Positions 12,050 through 25,459 of a DNA stretch of 64,000 nt are shown piece by piece. Source of the DNA: Antennarius striatus (taxonomy: Eukaryota > Chordata > Actinopteri > Lophiiformes > Antennariidae). The number at the start of each line of letters is the position of its first letter. The first letter of the stretch is position 1. The notes under the pieces were generated by a model, which was not told where the DNA came from, did not search any database, and saw only the letters and a list, made by a program, of their open reading frames with translations. A program made the translations under genes and the position numbers. The DNA lies in contig NC_090778.1 of assembly GCF_040054535.1 (NCBI RefSeq), positions 11,079,501-11,143,500 of the forward strand, in the 5' to 3' direction.

Positions 12050-12418
12050 TCAGTATATGTATATACAATATATACTGTATGTATATACTGTATATGTATG
12101 TATGTGTATATACTGTACTGTACATGTATGTATCAATATGTGTGTGTATATTTATGTGTATATATATGTATATGTGTATATATGCATGTGTATACTTTAT
12201 GTGTATGTATTTTTTTTACATAATATGTATATATGTAATATGTTCGTATATGTATTATGCAAATATAATATACATTTTATACATGTGTATATAATGTATG
12301 TACTGCATACGTTATACATACATACATTATACATACATTATAATTACGTTACATTATATGTCATATACATATATATTATATATAATAAGTATTTATAAAT
12401 GTATGTGTGTATAAATAA
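12050..12418. repeat. Second imperfect (TA/TG)n array with TACTGTATA units
   Basis: Same unit types as the array at 11386-11695 (ATATACTGTATGTATATACT, then TATGTGTATATATGTATATG), degenerating into TACATACATTATACATA motifs. It ends just before the CpG-rich block at 12425. Confidence 0.75.
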
Positions 12419-12424
12419 TATTAC

Positions 12425-12643
12425 GTCCCACCCTGGGTTAGATAATCCAGTGTGGGACCGGGCGGTGACCTCAGGGTGACGTAGGACGTCGCGCTCAGCC
12501 CCGCCCATCCTCCTGCGATGCGCCGCTGCTGTCCGCCCTGCAGTCTCACTCAGAAAAAAATACGCCAGGGACTAGCAGCTACCGTCTATAGCAGCGTCTG
12601 CTGTGGATCTTATCCGAACCCAATGCCGACCTACTGCGCCACG
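12425..12643 (+). promoter_or_regulatory. CpG-rich candidate promoter and first exon, possibly rusc2 exon 1
   Basis: The composition changes abruptly from AT arrays to CpG-rich DNA. It contains a 12-bp stem-loop (12425-12436 with 12447-12458, one mismatch), TGACG motifs, a GC box CCCCGCCC (12499-12506) and an Inr-like TCACTC near 12546. It ends at a good donor ACG|GTGAGT (exon end 12643). An ATG at 12623 opens seven codons (MPTYCAT) before the donor. The next matching acceptor found on this strand is 25460, the start of the rusc2 5' UTR exon, so assignment to rusc2 is an inference. A short separate gene (for example THAP-like, which often starts MPxxC) is the alternative. Confidence 0.4.
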
Positions 12644-14029
12644 GTGAGTTAATTTTTGTTTTAGTGAAGCTGTTGGATAGATTGTGGGTGAGAACTGAAA
12701 GGAGCGAAAAAGAGAAAAGGTTTATTCGGCATCATCGCGTCCAAGGCTGAAAAAAGATGCGTGGTCGGTCATAACAAGAAAGACTCCTCGGCGTTCAGAC
12801 GATATTTTACAATTATCATTTTATGGATGTGAGAGGGGCTTGTCTTTTTTATTGTACGTTTCAAAGGAAATATGATGTTGGCTTGGTTTGTGGTGTTCGG
12901 TTTTTTTTTTGTTTTTTTCCATGGCACAAAGGCAGCGTCAACATGGAATGGGCACACGCCGTTGGTACTTTAGCATTTCTGTGCAGTAAACGGACACTGG
13001 AATCACAAATACACGCATAATGTTTTCACTACAGAGGTGGTGCTTCAGCATTGTCACAACAACGGCCCTGCCATCATAACTGACCCAACATAGAGCTACA
13101 AGCAGCGGTACGAGGCGTCAAGCGTAACGCAGCGCGGAGGAACGACTTCCGGTTACAGTTAGCAAAATAAAGCGCTGGTCGTTTTGTAAACGGGCTGAAC
13201 GAAATTGATCGATTAGGAAGGTATGATAGTTTTCATTTGCCATAGACAGCCACTTGACTCATAAGAAAGCATTAATTTATTTATTGTGTAGAGAGCATAA
13301 ACACTGATAAAACGAACTTTGTAAAGATGAACAACATGAGAGTCAGTAACTTACACTTTAAAATGATGCGTAAATAAAACAGCCAAACGAGCAGAAAAAT
13401 CTTAAAATAAGGCAGTCAAACCCAAAAGGGAGACACTGATATTAATGTAATTACATCTAGTGAATCTATTTGTTTAGTATGGCTACCGTTCATAGGCAGT
13501 TTGCTGGTCAGATCCTATGCTATCAGATCCTATCCTGTGATATTTTTTTTTTGTATTGCGAACACACCCAGGCTTTTAGTATGAAGGCAAACCGGATGTA
13601 CTCGTAATGAATTCTGGTACTTGTGTGCATTTTGCTGTCTGGCGGTACACAACATGCAAGGTGGGGATGCAGATTGATTTACAGAACTGGCCTAAACTGA
13701 ACTAACAGGGCCGTGTCAGACCAGCATTAATGTGAACGTTAATACGATTGGACATGAAATATCCTCTGTTATCATTACGATCAAAAATATTCCTTCAGAT
13801 ATATTTGTCAGTGTCCAGTTGTGATCTGTCAGTGGCGTATTTTGTATGCGGTGATGTTTTTGTTGGTGATGGTTGTGTCGTATTTTCTACCTCCCATACA
13901 ATCATGTTTATAAAATGAGTGATTATAAGGATATAATTTCTCTTATATTTTATAAATCATTACACAATATACTTGTCACCACATGTTTTCTTAGTTAACT
14001 GATCTAAAAACGATGAGGCTTCATGAGTG
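12644..14029. other. Probable rusc2 intron 1, start; no exon seen
   Basis: Unique sequence. A CpG-richer patch at 13090-13160 includes an ETS/GABP-type motif ACTTCCGGT (13145-13153), so a second start site is possible. No coding exon recognised. Confidence 0.35.
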
Positions 14030-14200
14030 GGTTCATCCATCCATCCATCCATCCATTCTCTTCCGCTTATCCGGGGTCGGGCAGCAGCTTAAGCAGGGAA
14101 GCCCAGACTTCCCTCTCCTTAGCCACTTCGTCCAGCTCCTCCGGGAGAATCCCAAGGCGTTCCCAGGCCAGCTTATATTTTTCTGGCTTCATGTATTATT
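14030..14200 (+). mobile_element. Fragment of a common fish interspersed repeat
   Basis: A (CATC)n run leads into TTCCGCTTATCCGGGGTCGG and GCAGGGAAGCCCAGACTTCC, a phrase order I recognise from a very abundant teleost retroelement fragment. It is truncated after about 170 bp. The precise family is not assigned. Confidence 0.5.
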
Positions 14201-15837
14201 TTCTGGGTTTTAAGGCATAACTCAACAGAGAAAATGTTTTCAGCTCCACTAATGCGCCCTTCAAGAGGATGTTTGCATCTGGAGAGTTAGGCCTGATATT
14301 CCTACCATCAGACGAGAAGGTGTTCCAATCTAGAGCTGAACAAAGACGGATTTTTGAGAGATTTCTTTGCTCCTCTGTCTGTAGCCAGCGAGGTACATCT
14401 CTCATTCACTCAGGGAATGGCCAGAATCTCCAGGAGATATTTATGTAGTTATTGTGGTCGGGAAGTACTTGGTGTTTATCAAAAGTAAGAGGATTCATTC
14501 TAAGGTGTGAACTTAAAATAGAGGAACAAATATTAATGATACCTCTTTTCTCCACGATCACAGCTTCCTCCAGACTCAAATTCTGCTCCTTGTTGTTAGA
14601 CCCAAAGCCAAAAAATCTGTCAAACTGGCAAAGCAGCATCTCATTTCTTGCCATGTAAGAAAAGAATGTCTGTCTGCTAAAGTCAAATGTATGCTCAGCT
14701 CAACAATATCAGTTTAAATCCTAAAATTCAAATCAAGAAACATTTAATGATGACACACTGGAAACAAATTGCCACAAAATATTCTTTATTAACTGTAAAT
14801 ACAATGTATTGTTAAAATTGAACTAAAAAGAGAGTTGCAAATAATTTCAAAAGTAGGTCATTGGTAGAAGGACAGTAAAAACGTTGCATCATAATATTAC
14901 CATACAGTTCAAATCTTACCACAAAAATCTGTTTCAGAAAGAAACCCAGAGAAATGTGACATAAATGAACAAAAGATTAATTTTAGAATGACTGAAGTCA
15001 ACAAAGGGTCCAAAGGCTTGAAACAGGTTTCAAAGTCACAATTTATTAGATTTTGGACATTTTGTTGGGCAAATGGAAAATGGAAGATTTTAAAATACAT
15101 TTGGAGCTTCATTATTTTCACTGACATTCTGTAAACATTCTGCAAGGACTAGCTGAACATAAATGAGTGATTGCAGCTCTTCTGTGCAGCACAACACTAA
15201 TATTTATCATAATGTTATTTTTTTGTTTTTTATGAGATTTTTTTTGTGTAGAATAAAAAAAATAAACAAATGATGTTTATTTCACCAACTCAAAGAGCTC
15301 AAGTTGTTGTATGTACTGATATTGTTCATTTTGCCCGCTGTCTAACCCAGTGACTTTACAGATCCTCCCAGTTAAGACGTTTGATTCATGCCATTTTTTC
15401 TTAATCAACACCTGAGCATGAAAATGATTGTTAGGTTTTTGTTGCTCAGCAGTAGCTTTATCAATTTTTTGTGAATGTTATTTACATTAATGTATCTTCA
15501 AAACCTAACCATCACAGCAGAACCAAATCAAAGCCTTGATGTCGTCATCATGCAGAAGTTTATTGACTGTAACAGATTGACTATGGCAGCAACAGGCCTG
15601 CTCTCAGTGCTCAGCTGCTCCTGGAATGCATCTCTCATGCGTTATGTGTGCTGGGTTATGTAACCGAGGGCCTGTGAAGGCCGGATAGTTCCATTGTGTG
15701 TCTTTGATATTTGTTGGTGCATATTTTTGTTTAATGTCTCGTAGAAAAATCTCTGAACTGATTTACAAAAACATAGTCTTTAGATAAACTCCTTTTTCTT
15801 GTTTGTGATCAAGTTTTTTTTATTTTAATTCTTTTTC
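14201..15837. other. No recognised gene
   Basis: Some open frames of 60-80 codons between 14196 and 14658 on both strands lack motifs and splice support. The rest is AT-rich. Confidence 0.35.
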
Positions 15838-16209
15838 GATTTTATATACTAATTTGATCCCCGAAGGGTAATGAAGAAAGCACACTCTAGTTCAAATGCA
15901 TGCATGTATGTTAGTGAGTATAAGCACCTGTAGCACATGCACACAAGGGGGCCTGTAGGCATGCAAGGGGAGGTAGAGTGGCAGGCAGCTCCTTCATGGT
16001 GCGCCCCTCATAAGCAATTTGTAAAGGTGGGCGGTGCCTTGCTCAAGGGTGCCTCGGCAGTGCTCCGGAGGTGAACTGACACCTCCCACTGTCAGGTCAT
16101 TTCTGGGTAATTTTGGGCGTGAGCGGGAATCGAACTGCCGATCTTGAATCATAGAAAGACCTGATCTGCACGCGTGCCGCGTGCTCTACAACTGAGCCAC
16201 TGCCGCCCC
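15838..16209 (-). mobile_element. Near full-length tRNA-derived SINE
   Basis: On the minus strand the 5' head is tRNA-like: an A-box type TGGCTCAGTTGTAGAGCAC and a B-box type GGCAGTTCGATTCCCG. A conserved body (ACCTCCGGAGCACTGCCGAG, then CCTTGAGCAAGGC) and a tail with CCTTCGGGGATCAAATTAG follow. This is the pattern of V-SINE-like fish SINEs transcribed by RNA polymerase III. The tRNA part lacks a proper cloverleaf, so it is not a tRNA gene. It is the most complete of four copies in the window. Confidence 0.75.
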
Positions 16210-17160
16210 AGTTTCCCTACATAGACTGCACAGTTACTTAATGAACACACAAAGACATTGGTTGGCTTGATTGTTCTAAAGGCTGAAAGTTTACATTTAA
16301 GCAACACAATTATCTTGATGACCCTAAATACATATTTTGTCTCCACTCTGCCCTTCACACTCTAAAAACAAGCAAACCCTGCAGCTTTGTTTGACAGAAA
16401 CATCTGATCTCCACTGATTGTGATGCTGTGAATATCTGCAGGTGTCAAATATTTAAGTGCCTTACTAAATAAAAGTTATGTGCAGGTTTGAAAAGATGTT
16501 TCAATGAAAAAGGCAGAACTGATATATTTCTCCTGATCTAAAGTCATTTGAGTTGCTTTCATTTTGCTTTAAATTTGTATTTCAAAGTTAGTGTGACCAG
16601 ATTTAAGTGGGTTTACCTCTTTGGATTCTTGACACAGAAAATCAGGTTGAGTGTATGACAGTTTGTAGTGTAATAAACCGATTTGAAAGTGCAGAGCACT
16701 CAAAAAATGTTTTAAAACAGCAGATCTTGTTCAGACAGCGCTCACACACTCGACACTCAAACCTCACATGAACAGTTTTATCCCCCTGTTGTGTCGTCTG
16801 TGCACAACCTGCATGTGATGCTGAGGCAGTGTTTGTCAGAGCACTTGTAAGACTGTCACCATCATGACATGTTAGCTGATGAATAATTTTTGCTCGTTTG
16901 ATTAGACTATACCATTTTGGACTAGTTTAATGACAGAAGCTTCAGTCACAGACCTGAGGCTGCAGCCATTAGTTTAAATAGTTTTGTTGGCTATCCTTGT
17001 TCTAAAAAAATTGGCAAATGACCTCGTCTATGTTATCTGTGTTACTATCTTCATTAAAGCAAAATTGTTCCAGTTGCATTTGGCTTTGACACAAACTAAT
17101 CCATGTTGTTCATGACGGGAGGCAACATGAGGCTCACGTCTGAGCATCACAATCCTGATT
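16210..17160. other. No recognised feature
   Basis: AT-rich sequence, probably rusc2 intron 1. Nothing supported. Confidence 0.35.
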
Positions 17161-17560
17161 ACATCCCGCTTCAAAGCGGTGATGCATTGCAATTGTCAGT
17201 GTTCGTGTGTTCGTCCGTCCATTCGTCCGTTCGTCCATCTATTGGTCCACCAAATATCTTCGCAACCGTTTTAGATAGATGAAACAAAAAGGACATTACT
17301 CAGGCAGCAAAGGGGATGAAAATGTGATGATGCCCTCGACCTTGAGAAAAGTAGGTCATGGTCAAATTTCAACTTTTGTACACTCAGGAACCAGATAAGA
17401 TAGAAAGATGAGGGAGAAGGCCAGTGTTAGACCATAGATTAAAGCTAGTGCTTTGATCAATGAAAGTAGGTCAGAGAACTAGCTGTGAACTATGCAAGTA
17501 GGTCAGGGTAAAAATTTTAATTCAGGGGTGTCGTGGGATGTTGCAGTCTCTGCCTGCATT
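17161..17560. repeat. Probable unclassified interspersed repeat
   Basis: It starts with a small palindrome (CCGCTTCAAAGCGG), then a (GTCCGTCCATTC)-type run and CCACCAAATATCTTCGCAAC, and ends near GGGATGTTGCAGTCTCTGCC. I recall similar sequence as a repeated element in fish genomes but cannot name it. Confidence 0.3.
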
Positions 17561-20500
17561 TTTGTTTTTTGATGTTATGCACTTATCTATAATAAAGAAT
17601 GCCTCTCAGCCGATATCTCTATAATCACATAGTCACCTCAAAAATCCAGTTACAAATCCAGTTGTGGGCTTTTTTTAATACGGTGTTATGTTTGACAAAG
17701 TACTTGTTCTAATAACTCAGTGATATCTATAAAAATTCACAATGGCTATTTATCATGACATTCTACTGCTTATACTAATGTTTTACTTTCTTACTTTATA
17801 CATTTTTTTGTGTTTCTACTTCCTTGTTTCCAGATAACGACATTTCTGTCACGTTATTCTATGTCAGGGACGAGGTCAGAATTTGTCTCTGAAAGAAGAA
17901 ATGTGTGGGGCAGATGTGGCACTTAGTTATTTAATAGACAGATTGAATGTTCTATTCAGTTATTATTCAGAAACTCTGCATCCATCTGTAGTCCTCCTTG
18001 GCTTGGGTTTCGTACAGCAGCATAGGAGCAGAGACAGAAGATAGATGGAAGGAGGGAGTTAGATAACAGAGGTAGAAGTGTGCAAACCAGAGCTGTATAC
18101 CACTGCATTGTCCACAGAACAATGAAAGAATGGAGGAGATGAGTGTGAAGCACTGATTGGAGGAATACAGGAAAGAGGATGAAAGGAGTTTGGAGACGAA
18201 GAGAAATAAGAGAAATTGGTGAAGAGCAATGTTAGAACAGAGAGGGATGGAATGGTTCCCGTTAGACTGCAGCTTAGACTTCAGTCCCATGACGCTTTGT
18301 TTCAACATGGCAGTAATCGACTCGTCTACATTTCTCCTGACACTGCCTGTCAGCAGTGGTGCTGCATCTGCCTGCGTTACGCAAGAGTGTCTAAGCTCCT
18401 CAGGCAGAGAAATAGGTGAGAAGGAACTGCCTCTAAGCCTGTGAGGACGCTGGGATCAAGGTCATGACTTCATCTTTAGCGCGCTGAGAACATCGTTGGT
18501 TCAAAGGATTGACTCATGTATTAGCCACACTCATGCAGACAGGCTTGACAAGTGTGCACAGGGTGTGCTCACTTGTGTTTTGGTTTTAAATGAAGCAGAA
18601 TATTTGACACGGAACCAAAGGATGTAAAACAAGAAGCTACTGGATGAGGTCACAATCTGATGCATTTATGAAGACACAGGGACTCAAATCAGCACCAGGT
18701 ACTCGAATGGTAGTTCACATCCAGTTTTTGGTTTATAGTCCATACAGCATTCATATTTTTTAAATTTATTTTATTGATTATGTCTGTCCAATCGCACTAG
18801 AGTTCGTGTGGAAGTGGACCGAGACCAATCAGCATTTTATTTACCTTACACGGCTACAATAGAAATTATTTTAGTAAATATTGATGCCTGTTGTCTTCAG
18901 CAGTGACATAAATCTATGTCATAGTCATTTCAAAGTTTAGGTCAGGAGCGTTTACGTCGGTGATTGATTTTTTGATAATTTTAGTGAGTAATCATTTAGT
19001 CTGTACAGCATAAAAATATTGATTGCAATGAACGCAGCTTTTGTGTTACTTACTCAAGCAAACCCAGATTGTCAGGATGTCAGGTGCGCCATAGAGCTCA
19101 GATTATAATAAATATGATCTCTTCAGCTTCAGCAGGGATGGCTTGTATAGCTGACCTAGACGTTTGAACTGAACTGTTGAGGGTGCAAGCATTTACATGA
19201 AATGATTGATAAGGCTTCATATTTCACTGTCGATGACTAACAACCAGTGTTCCTTCGGTTCACAATTTTTTTTAGTGAGCCACAGACAGTTATGTAAGAC
19301 AACCCCAAAATCTATGACTACCAAGTTCGTTAATGTCACCTTTCAACATTTTTTTTTCGAAATGGGTTTTCAACATTTTCTACACTAAAATAAACAGTAA
19401 AACAAACAGATATGATTTTTTTTTAAAAAATCTTTCAGAATCATGCTCTGCACCTGTAGCAATAACAAAGTTAGCAGATGACTTTTTTGTTCTAAATATA
19501 CAGGAAATGAGGCCTGAAGGATGAAGGATTGTATCTTGATTTTACTTATTTCCCTCAGCTTTAAAAATCAGGCAAATGTTAGCGCCGTTGTTCAACTGAG
19601 ACAGTGTTGTTTTTGTCTGTTCCCTCTGTGATTGTGGACATCATACATCACTGTTGCTCCCTCCTCTTGTCTCAAGCCGGGGTGTGTCTACATCCAATTG
19701 CCCCCTCACGACCTCAGACTTATTCCTGGAAGTAAAGCCCTCATATTAATAGAGAGAGGATGTCCTTTGTTCAAACTCTGCTTTCCGTGTCCCAACAGTG
19801 TATTTTTGTGTATTTCTAAGAGTTTCTTACGAGTGGGTTGGTTAAACATCCTACTCTCAAAGATGTTGGGATCCAATAATGTAGACTTAATCGGCTTTTA
19901 CGAGCAGTCATTTAGCAGGGATGCAATCTCCTGCTTTTCTCTTTTCATTGCCCTTGTTCTGTTTGAATAGTGAATAGACAAAGTAATCTGAAGCTGAATG
20001 ACACTAAAGAATGTGTCTCTTTCCTTCTCTGTCTTGCAATTAGACTTTGAAAGACATCATAAAACTTCCAGTTGAAAATACCAGTAAACCAAGTAGATAA
20101 ATTCAACTCCTGTTCCAGGAGGAGAACGTGACCTTTAAATGTTTGTCTGTAAAAGACGGAGGTTGTTTCTTTAAGCCAACGGTGAAAGTTTGGAAACAAA
20201 CGATTCACTGAAATGTCCCGTTTTCCTGTTGGTTTACCACAAGTGGTTTAATGTTCCAAATTGGATCCATAATCCTAACCTGACAGCAAAGATCACTTAT
20301 TTATCCATCCATCAGGCACATGAGCAACATTACAATTACTTTAGTTCTCTGGTTTGGTCTTCACCATCTCCCAATTCAAATGTTTGATTTTTTAGCTCAG
20401 AAATGTTCCAGTGTCTTTAGCAGTCAGTCAATTATTCTGTCTATTGAGGTATAGTCAGGAAAATCCTAAAGAAACAAGACAAATTGCCACTTTTCCTGTT

Positions 20501-22260
20501 GAATGGTGTGGTAGTGTCTACATACATGAAGGCTTGGTTCTGGTATTATCTTAGTAATTTTCTATTTCAGGGATGCTTCTGGCAGCCAGTGATTCTGAAG
20601 ACGATTAGTTGGTTGTTTTCCCTGATTCTCAAACACTGCACTGCCAAACTGGGAATTAAACTTAGCTTTATCTGTTACTTTGCAGTGGATGGGAACCGGT
20701 TTATTTTTCAAGGCTTCTTCTTGGAGATAAAACTAATGAAAAAGTAACGTATCTACAATGAATTTCAGTCGTTTTTCTTTTTTTCTTTTTTTACAATTTT
20801 TTAATTATAATTGGTACCAGTTATTTTCTGCACATCAGCAGAGCAAATCTGTATAACTGACCTATTAAACTTTAGTCTAACAGTGCTTCTCTCATTTTAT
20901 AAGGCATTTGACAGGGCAGCTATTGTGGTGACTTTTCAGAGTGAAGACCTCTCTGCAGGTTCTCCCTGATTGTTCATTGGCTTTTGTTAAATTTCATGAG
21001 TGCTTGTGTTTCTGGTTGTTTTCTCATTATGTCCCCCACTGCTTGGCTTCTCCTGACTGGCCGGCGTGTAGCCAGGGCGTCTGATGTTGCGTGGGAATTA
21101 AATCTGATTGGTTGAGCTCTACCTCTTTGTTCTTGTTAACCCATCCACGGGTCTGAGCTGCTGTGATCTGGTAATAACACAGTGGTGATGTTATTGTGGG
21201 CTTGAAGGGAGATTTCCTGCATGTTATACGCATACAATAGTATCTAAAAACCAGGTTTGCTTTTAGATGCAGATGTATTTGTTGTGTTAATGCACTGTTG
21301 GTATTATTCTACACTGTTATGTTCTGATAAATTCCCAACTTTTTATGTTCATTTTTGTTGAGAAAAGGTCCCATCATGAACAGCATTCAGTCTGTGGAGC
21401 ATGAAGTGGGATCCTCATCAATGTCCTCTGTTTCACATTCTACATTCAACAGATTGGTCGTCCATATGCATCTGTCCTCTGGGCAAACCTCTCATCACAT
21501 CACATGAATATCACACTGAACAATTCTTCAGGATAAAACAGTGCTCCATGTACAGTATGAAGGCGACATGTCTGAGGTCCCTTTGTTATTGTAAAGACAT
21601 ATCTTCAGATGTTTTTCCTATGGCTTATAGTAACCCCACCTGTCTTCTCTGAGCAAACGTTACATAAAGTCTGGCCCTGGAGCTAATCTTTTAAACGCTC
21701 GTTTGGTGATGCTTGAGCTCTAAACAAATGGAAGGCTAATACCAGGAGCTGTTAGACCTCAGATGCAGTAAAAGTTATCCTGGCGGGATTGTTTTTTATG
21801 TATGTGGACTTTATTTTATATGCATGTGGAGATACAGAGCCAGAAGGGGCCGAATGATAGATGGACATGAAAAAACTATTCTAACATATATGGAAAGTCA
21901 TGAATTCAAATCCATTGAAAGAGTTTTATCTGCTTGGTTTGGGAAATTTGTTCTTCTTTCTTTTTTAATTTGTATGCAGTAGTTGACAACTGAATAAATC
22001 AAATGTCTGAAAATATTATTTTTCCTAGCTTTGGTTAGTAGATACATGGAAGGGTTTCTGTCTGTGTCGACACTGGTTTTATGGACCTCTGACTTCCTCC
22101 ATGACAGAAGCCTGATTTAGGCCTGCAGCTGTCTTTAGCACCATAATAGAGACGGGTTACACTGAAAGCTAATCAAAGCCGTCGCTTCTGAATTAATAGG
22201 AACGGTAGAGCTAGAATGTCACCTAGTAAAGTGTGTACCTCTGTGACATATGCAGACCTG
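17561..22260. other. No recognised gene, probable rusc2 intron 1
   Basis: Open frames here (for example 17967-18308 minus, 18216-18444 plus, 19632-19970 plus) are short, overlap on both strands and show no domain, signal peptide or flanking splice sites in phase. No repeat family recognised. Confidence 0.35.
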
Positions 22261-23401
22261 CTGGGCTTGCACTAGGAAGTAGTAAGACCAAGCCACTGTG
22301 GTTCAGTGTAAAAGAATTGAGTAAGCCACAAAAAGCCACATTCTGTGTCCAAGACAGCGGCGCAGCGCGCTGATGACTAATGCTTGTCGCGGAGGGGGGA
22401 TAACCCCCCACAGGGCGGCTATGGGGGCCTCCCCTGGGAAGTCTTTTAGAAAATGGGGTTGTTTTCCTGCATTCTGCGGGCAAAATCTTCTGTTCAGTTT
22501 ACCTACAAAAATACACTAAAGTCAACAGTTCAAGCAGAACTATCTTTATTTCTGTCCTACTTTATGCAGGTATGAATGTGAGATTCAACAATTGAAAACT
22601 TGCATTCACTATGTGAAGTTACAATCACACAAAATATTACTCAATGTTTACTTGTAACTTTTACTTAGACTAGAAGACATTTTAACTTTGACTTAGACAC
22701 TATGATTTTAATAAATTTGATTTTTGGTATTACTCAGTGTTTATTTGTAAGTTTTACTTGGACTAGAAGACATTTAAACTTTGACCACCACCAAAACCAT
22801 TGGTATACCAAAGTTTAGTGTAGTTTTTTTAATTCGATAATATGATTTTTCATTTCAATTTAAAAAGGCATGAAAAATAGCGAATGAGGTGAATACACAT
22901 TTACATACATCGCTGGTTATTCCTGCCGGTCATAGGGATTAAAAGTCTAAGACTACAAAAAAGTATTGATAATATCTTTCATTTACCTTCTGATCGGTCT
23001 GTCACCACTCCTACCCCATCTCAGCATTCACCAATTAGGATTTTAACACAAACTCTACAATATAACACTGGATTCTTAATTTCTTTCAATCGATCGTCCT
23101 CGCCTTGTCGTACACCAATTCACAGGTTTAGCTTGTAAAAAAAGAATCTTTTTGTTTTTCATTGGACGAGAGGAGGTCATGACCCGAGTGCATATTTAAT
23201 GATCGGGAGCGTTCGGGTCACTTCGGCTATTTCCGTCGGCATGCGGAAATAGCGGCGCTAGCGAGCGAAAAAGTTGTAAGTTTTAGCCTTTTTTCTGTAA
23301 AAATAAGAACGCCAATGTGGCTACATAGTCTAAAAACCTTGTAGCCAATCTGGAATTTACTTCGCCTATGGCGAAGTGGCGAATGGCTAGCGCAAGCCCA
23401 G
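22261..23401 (+). mobile_element. 1.14-kb non-autonomous DNA transposon, copy A
   Basis: The ends are inverted: CTGGGCTTGCACTAG at the left, and CTAGCGCAAGCCCAG at the right, whose reverse complement is CTGGGCTTGCGCTAG (one mismatch in 15). The inside has no transposase frame. The same element lies in inverted orientation at 60739-61803; long shared blocks include GCCACAAAAAGCCACATTCT and CTTCTGTTCAGTTTACC. Flanks GACCTG and GACATC may be a decayed 6-bp target duplication. Superfamily unassigned. Confidence 0.75.
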
Positions 23402-24930
23402 GACATCGATACCTATTGAAAAAAATCACAGTAAATTTTATTTAATAACCACTGTTGTGGTTTATTGAAGTCATTTATTTGTGTTTCCATACAGTGGCTA
23501 AATCAATATCAACTCTAACAAATGCATGTTTTGATGCAGCACATCTTGTTGTTTACATCAGTGCCACATGCATCTCTTCACCATAAATATATACGATTAT
23601 TGACATCATTATTTATGTATTTTTCCTAAGAAATTAAAAAAAGTTTTTATTTGCAGCACACAGCACCTGTGTGAACACATTTTTAAAAGGTAAGATGATC
23701 ACAGCAGAAAATTAAAAGGAACAAATTAATTTACATGAGTCAGGCTCCTAGTCAGTATACTACATTTAGTTTTGAAACATTTTGCTTGGTCCAATCAAAA
23801 TGAAAGGGTAAGATCTTCATGTACATGTCTGCACTCTTTTGTTTCAGAGCAAGTAGGTTCCAGGTTTGATTGCTTTGTGCCAAGTTTGTATGTTCTCCTC
23901 GGGAATGCATAATTCTCCAGCTTCCTCCTGCCTCCAAAAACATGCAGTGAATTGGTGACACCAAAATTGTCCAGAGATATACAAGCAAGAGTGGTTGTTC
24001 GTTTTTTGCGTGTAGCCCCTCGATGAGCTGGCGTCTCATCCAGGGTATACCCTTCCTTTTCCGTTTAGCTAACTGAGATCCAGCACTCGTGATTCGAAAG
24101 GTGGAAAAGCGTTTGTAGATTAGATGATGGCAGCTACAAGCTATGCTTGTGAGAAAATGGATGGATATACATGACTTTCACCAAGGTTATTGTCTTCAGC
24201 TGAACACAGAAGAACGCTTTCACAAGGAAATGACAATACAGAAAGCATCATGGAAAATGTAGTCGTATCTCGTAGAATCATACATACTAATGCCAATAAA
24301 ATAACGTATTGTTTTTGTGTTTGAGTGATGAAGACCAATTCCTGACGTGTGACATGTATTTTGAGGTCTAAAACATGTCAGTGTAGCTCAGATATTAATT
24401 AAAAATTCACTTGCTTGAAAGCAAACATACGGGGCTTGTTTACTTGCTTATTAATAACAATTTATTAAGTTAAGAAAAGGTTTAATGCTTCTAATGTCAT
24501 AGAAATGGCTGCTGTAAACTGTGTATTTGTCTGTGTGTCATTTAGGGTGTAGGGCACTGATGGGTATGAGATCATAGTCCTTTTTGAAGAGTCAGCTGTT
24601 GGGTGTGTTTCAGTGTTTCCAGTTCACATGGCACTGACTCATCCTGTTCAGTGCACAGATGATGCTATAAGTATATCACCCATCACAGTTACTTCAGCTG
24701 CTTAGTTTTTCTGGCAATCTTGGTGAAGAAATTCATTGTGGTTTGAAAAAAACAAACAAACACCAAACATTTTTAAATGAATTGTAAATTTGTAGCTTAT
24801 GAGGAGCTTTATGCAACCTGAGAAAATAACCTCTGACAGAGTTATCTCTGTTTTTGAACATAACATCCGTTTTCTATGTCTAGTGACGGATGGATGGATG
24901 GATGGATGGATGGATTGATAGATAATTATA
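23402..24930. other. Intergenic or intronic DNA with an L2-like fragment and a (GGAT)n run
   Basis: About 23862-24060 is the reverse complement of the L2-like fragment at 51108-51420 (shared phrases around GTATGTTCTCC, CCAGCTTCCTCC and GATGAGCTGGCGTCTCATC). A (GGAT)n microsatellite sits at about 24888-24916. No gene. Confidence 0.45.
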
Positions 24931-25135
24931 GTTGAGCAAGGCGCTGCCCCCTTTACAAATTGCTCATAAGGGGCGCACCATGAAGGAGCTGCCCGCAACT
25001 CTACCTCCCTGTACATGCCTACAGGTCCCCTTGTGTGTGTGTATGTGTGCTACAGTGGCCTGTACACCAACATGTATGCATGTGTTTGAACTAGATTGTG
25101 CTTCCTTAATTTTCTTCAGGGATCAAATTATTATA
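24931..25135 (+). mobile_element. 5'-truncated tRNA-derived SINE
   Basis: It begins inside the SINE body (GAGCAAGGCGCTGCCCCCTT) and continues through GGGGCGCACCATGAAGGAGC to a tail GGGATCAAATTATTATATAA, in plus orientation. Same family as 15838-16209. It lies about 325 bp upstream of the rusc2 5' UTR exon. Confidence 0.65.
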
Positions 25136-25459
25136 TAAAATAAAAAAAATTAAAAAAGAGGATGAATAAATTGTAGAGTCCAGTGTTTTGAAGCTAAATT
25201 CACATTAAAGGCCAAAAGTCAGGGTATTTTGGATTTTATTCATCAATATTATCAGTTTATTTTACCTTTGACAAGGTTGTACTTTAATCTTTCCACCCTT
25301 ATCCACCCAACCTGATTACTGACAACCAATCGACAGACATGGACAAGTATATTAACTTGCCTATATGTAAGACACAAAGATACTGGTTTAACGTGTGCTG
25401 CTTTTACATGTAACACACTGAATTTACACTAATCGCATTCCTCTGTTCATGTTTTCCAG

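Noticed and set aside
11222-12398. Open frames up to 134 codons rich in Tyr/Ile/Val/Cys
   Set aside because: They fall on imperfect (TA/TG)n arrays; no conserved residues or start context.
16120-16209. tRNA-like sequence with A and B boxes
   Set aside because: It is the head of a SINE; arms do not form a proper cloverleaf and it is followed by the SINE body.
17956-18444. Overlapping open frames of 65-113 codons on both strands
   Set aside because: No signal peptide pattern with following domain, no splice sites in phase, no recognisable family.
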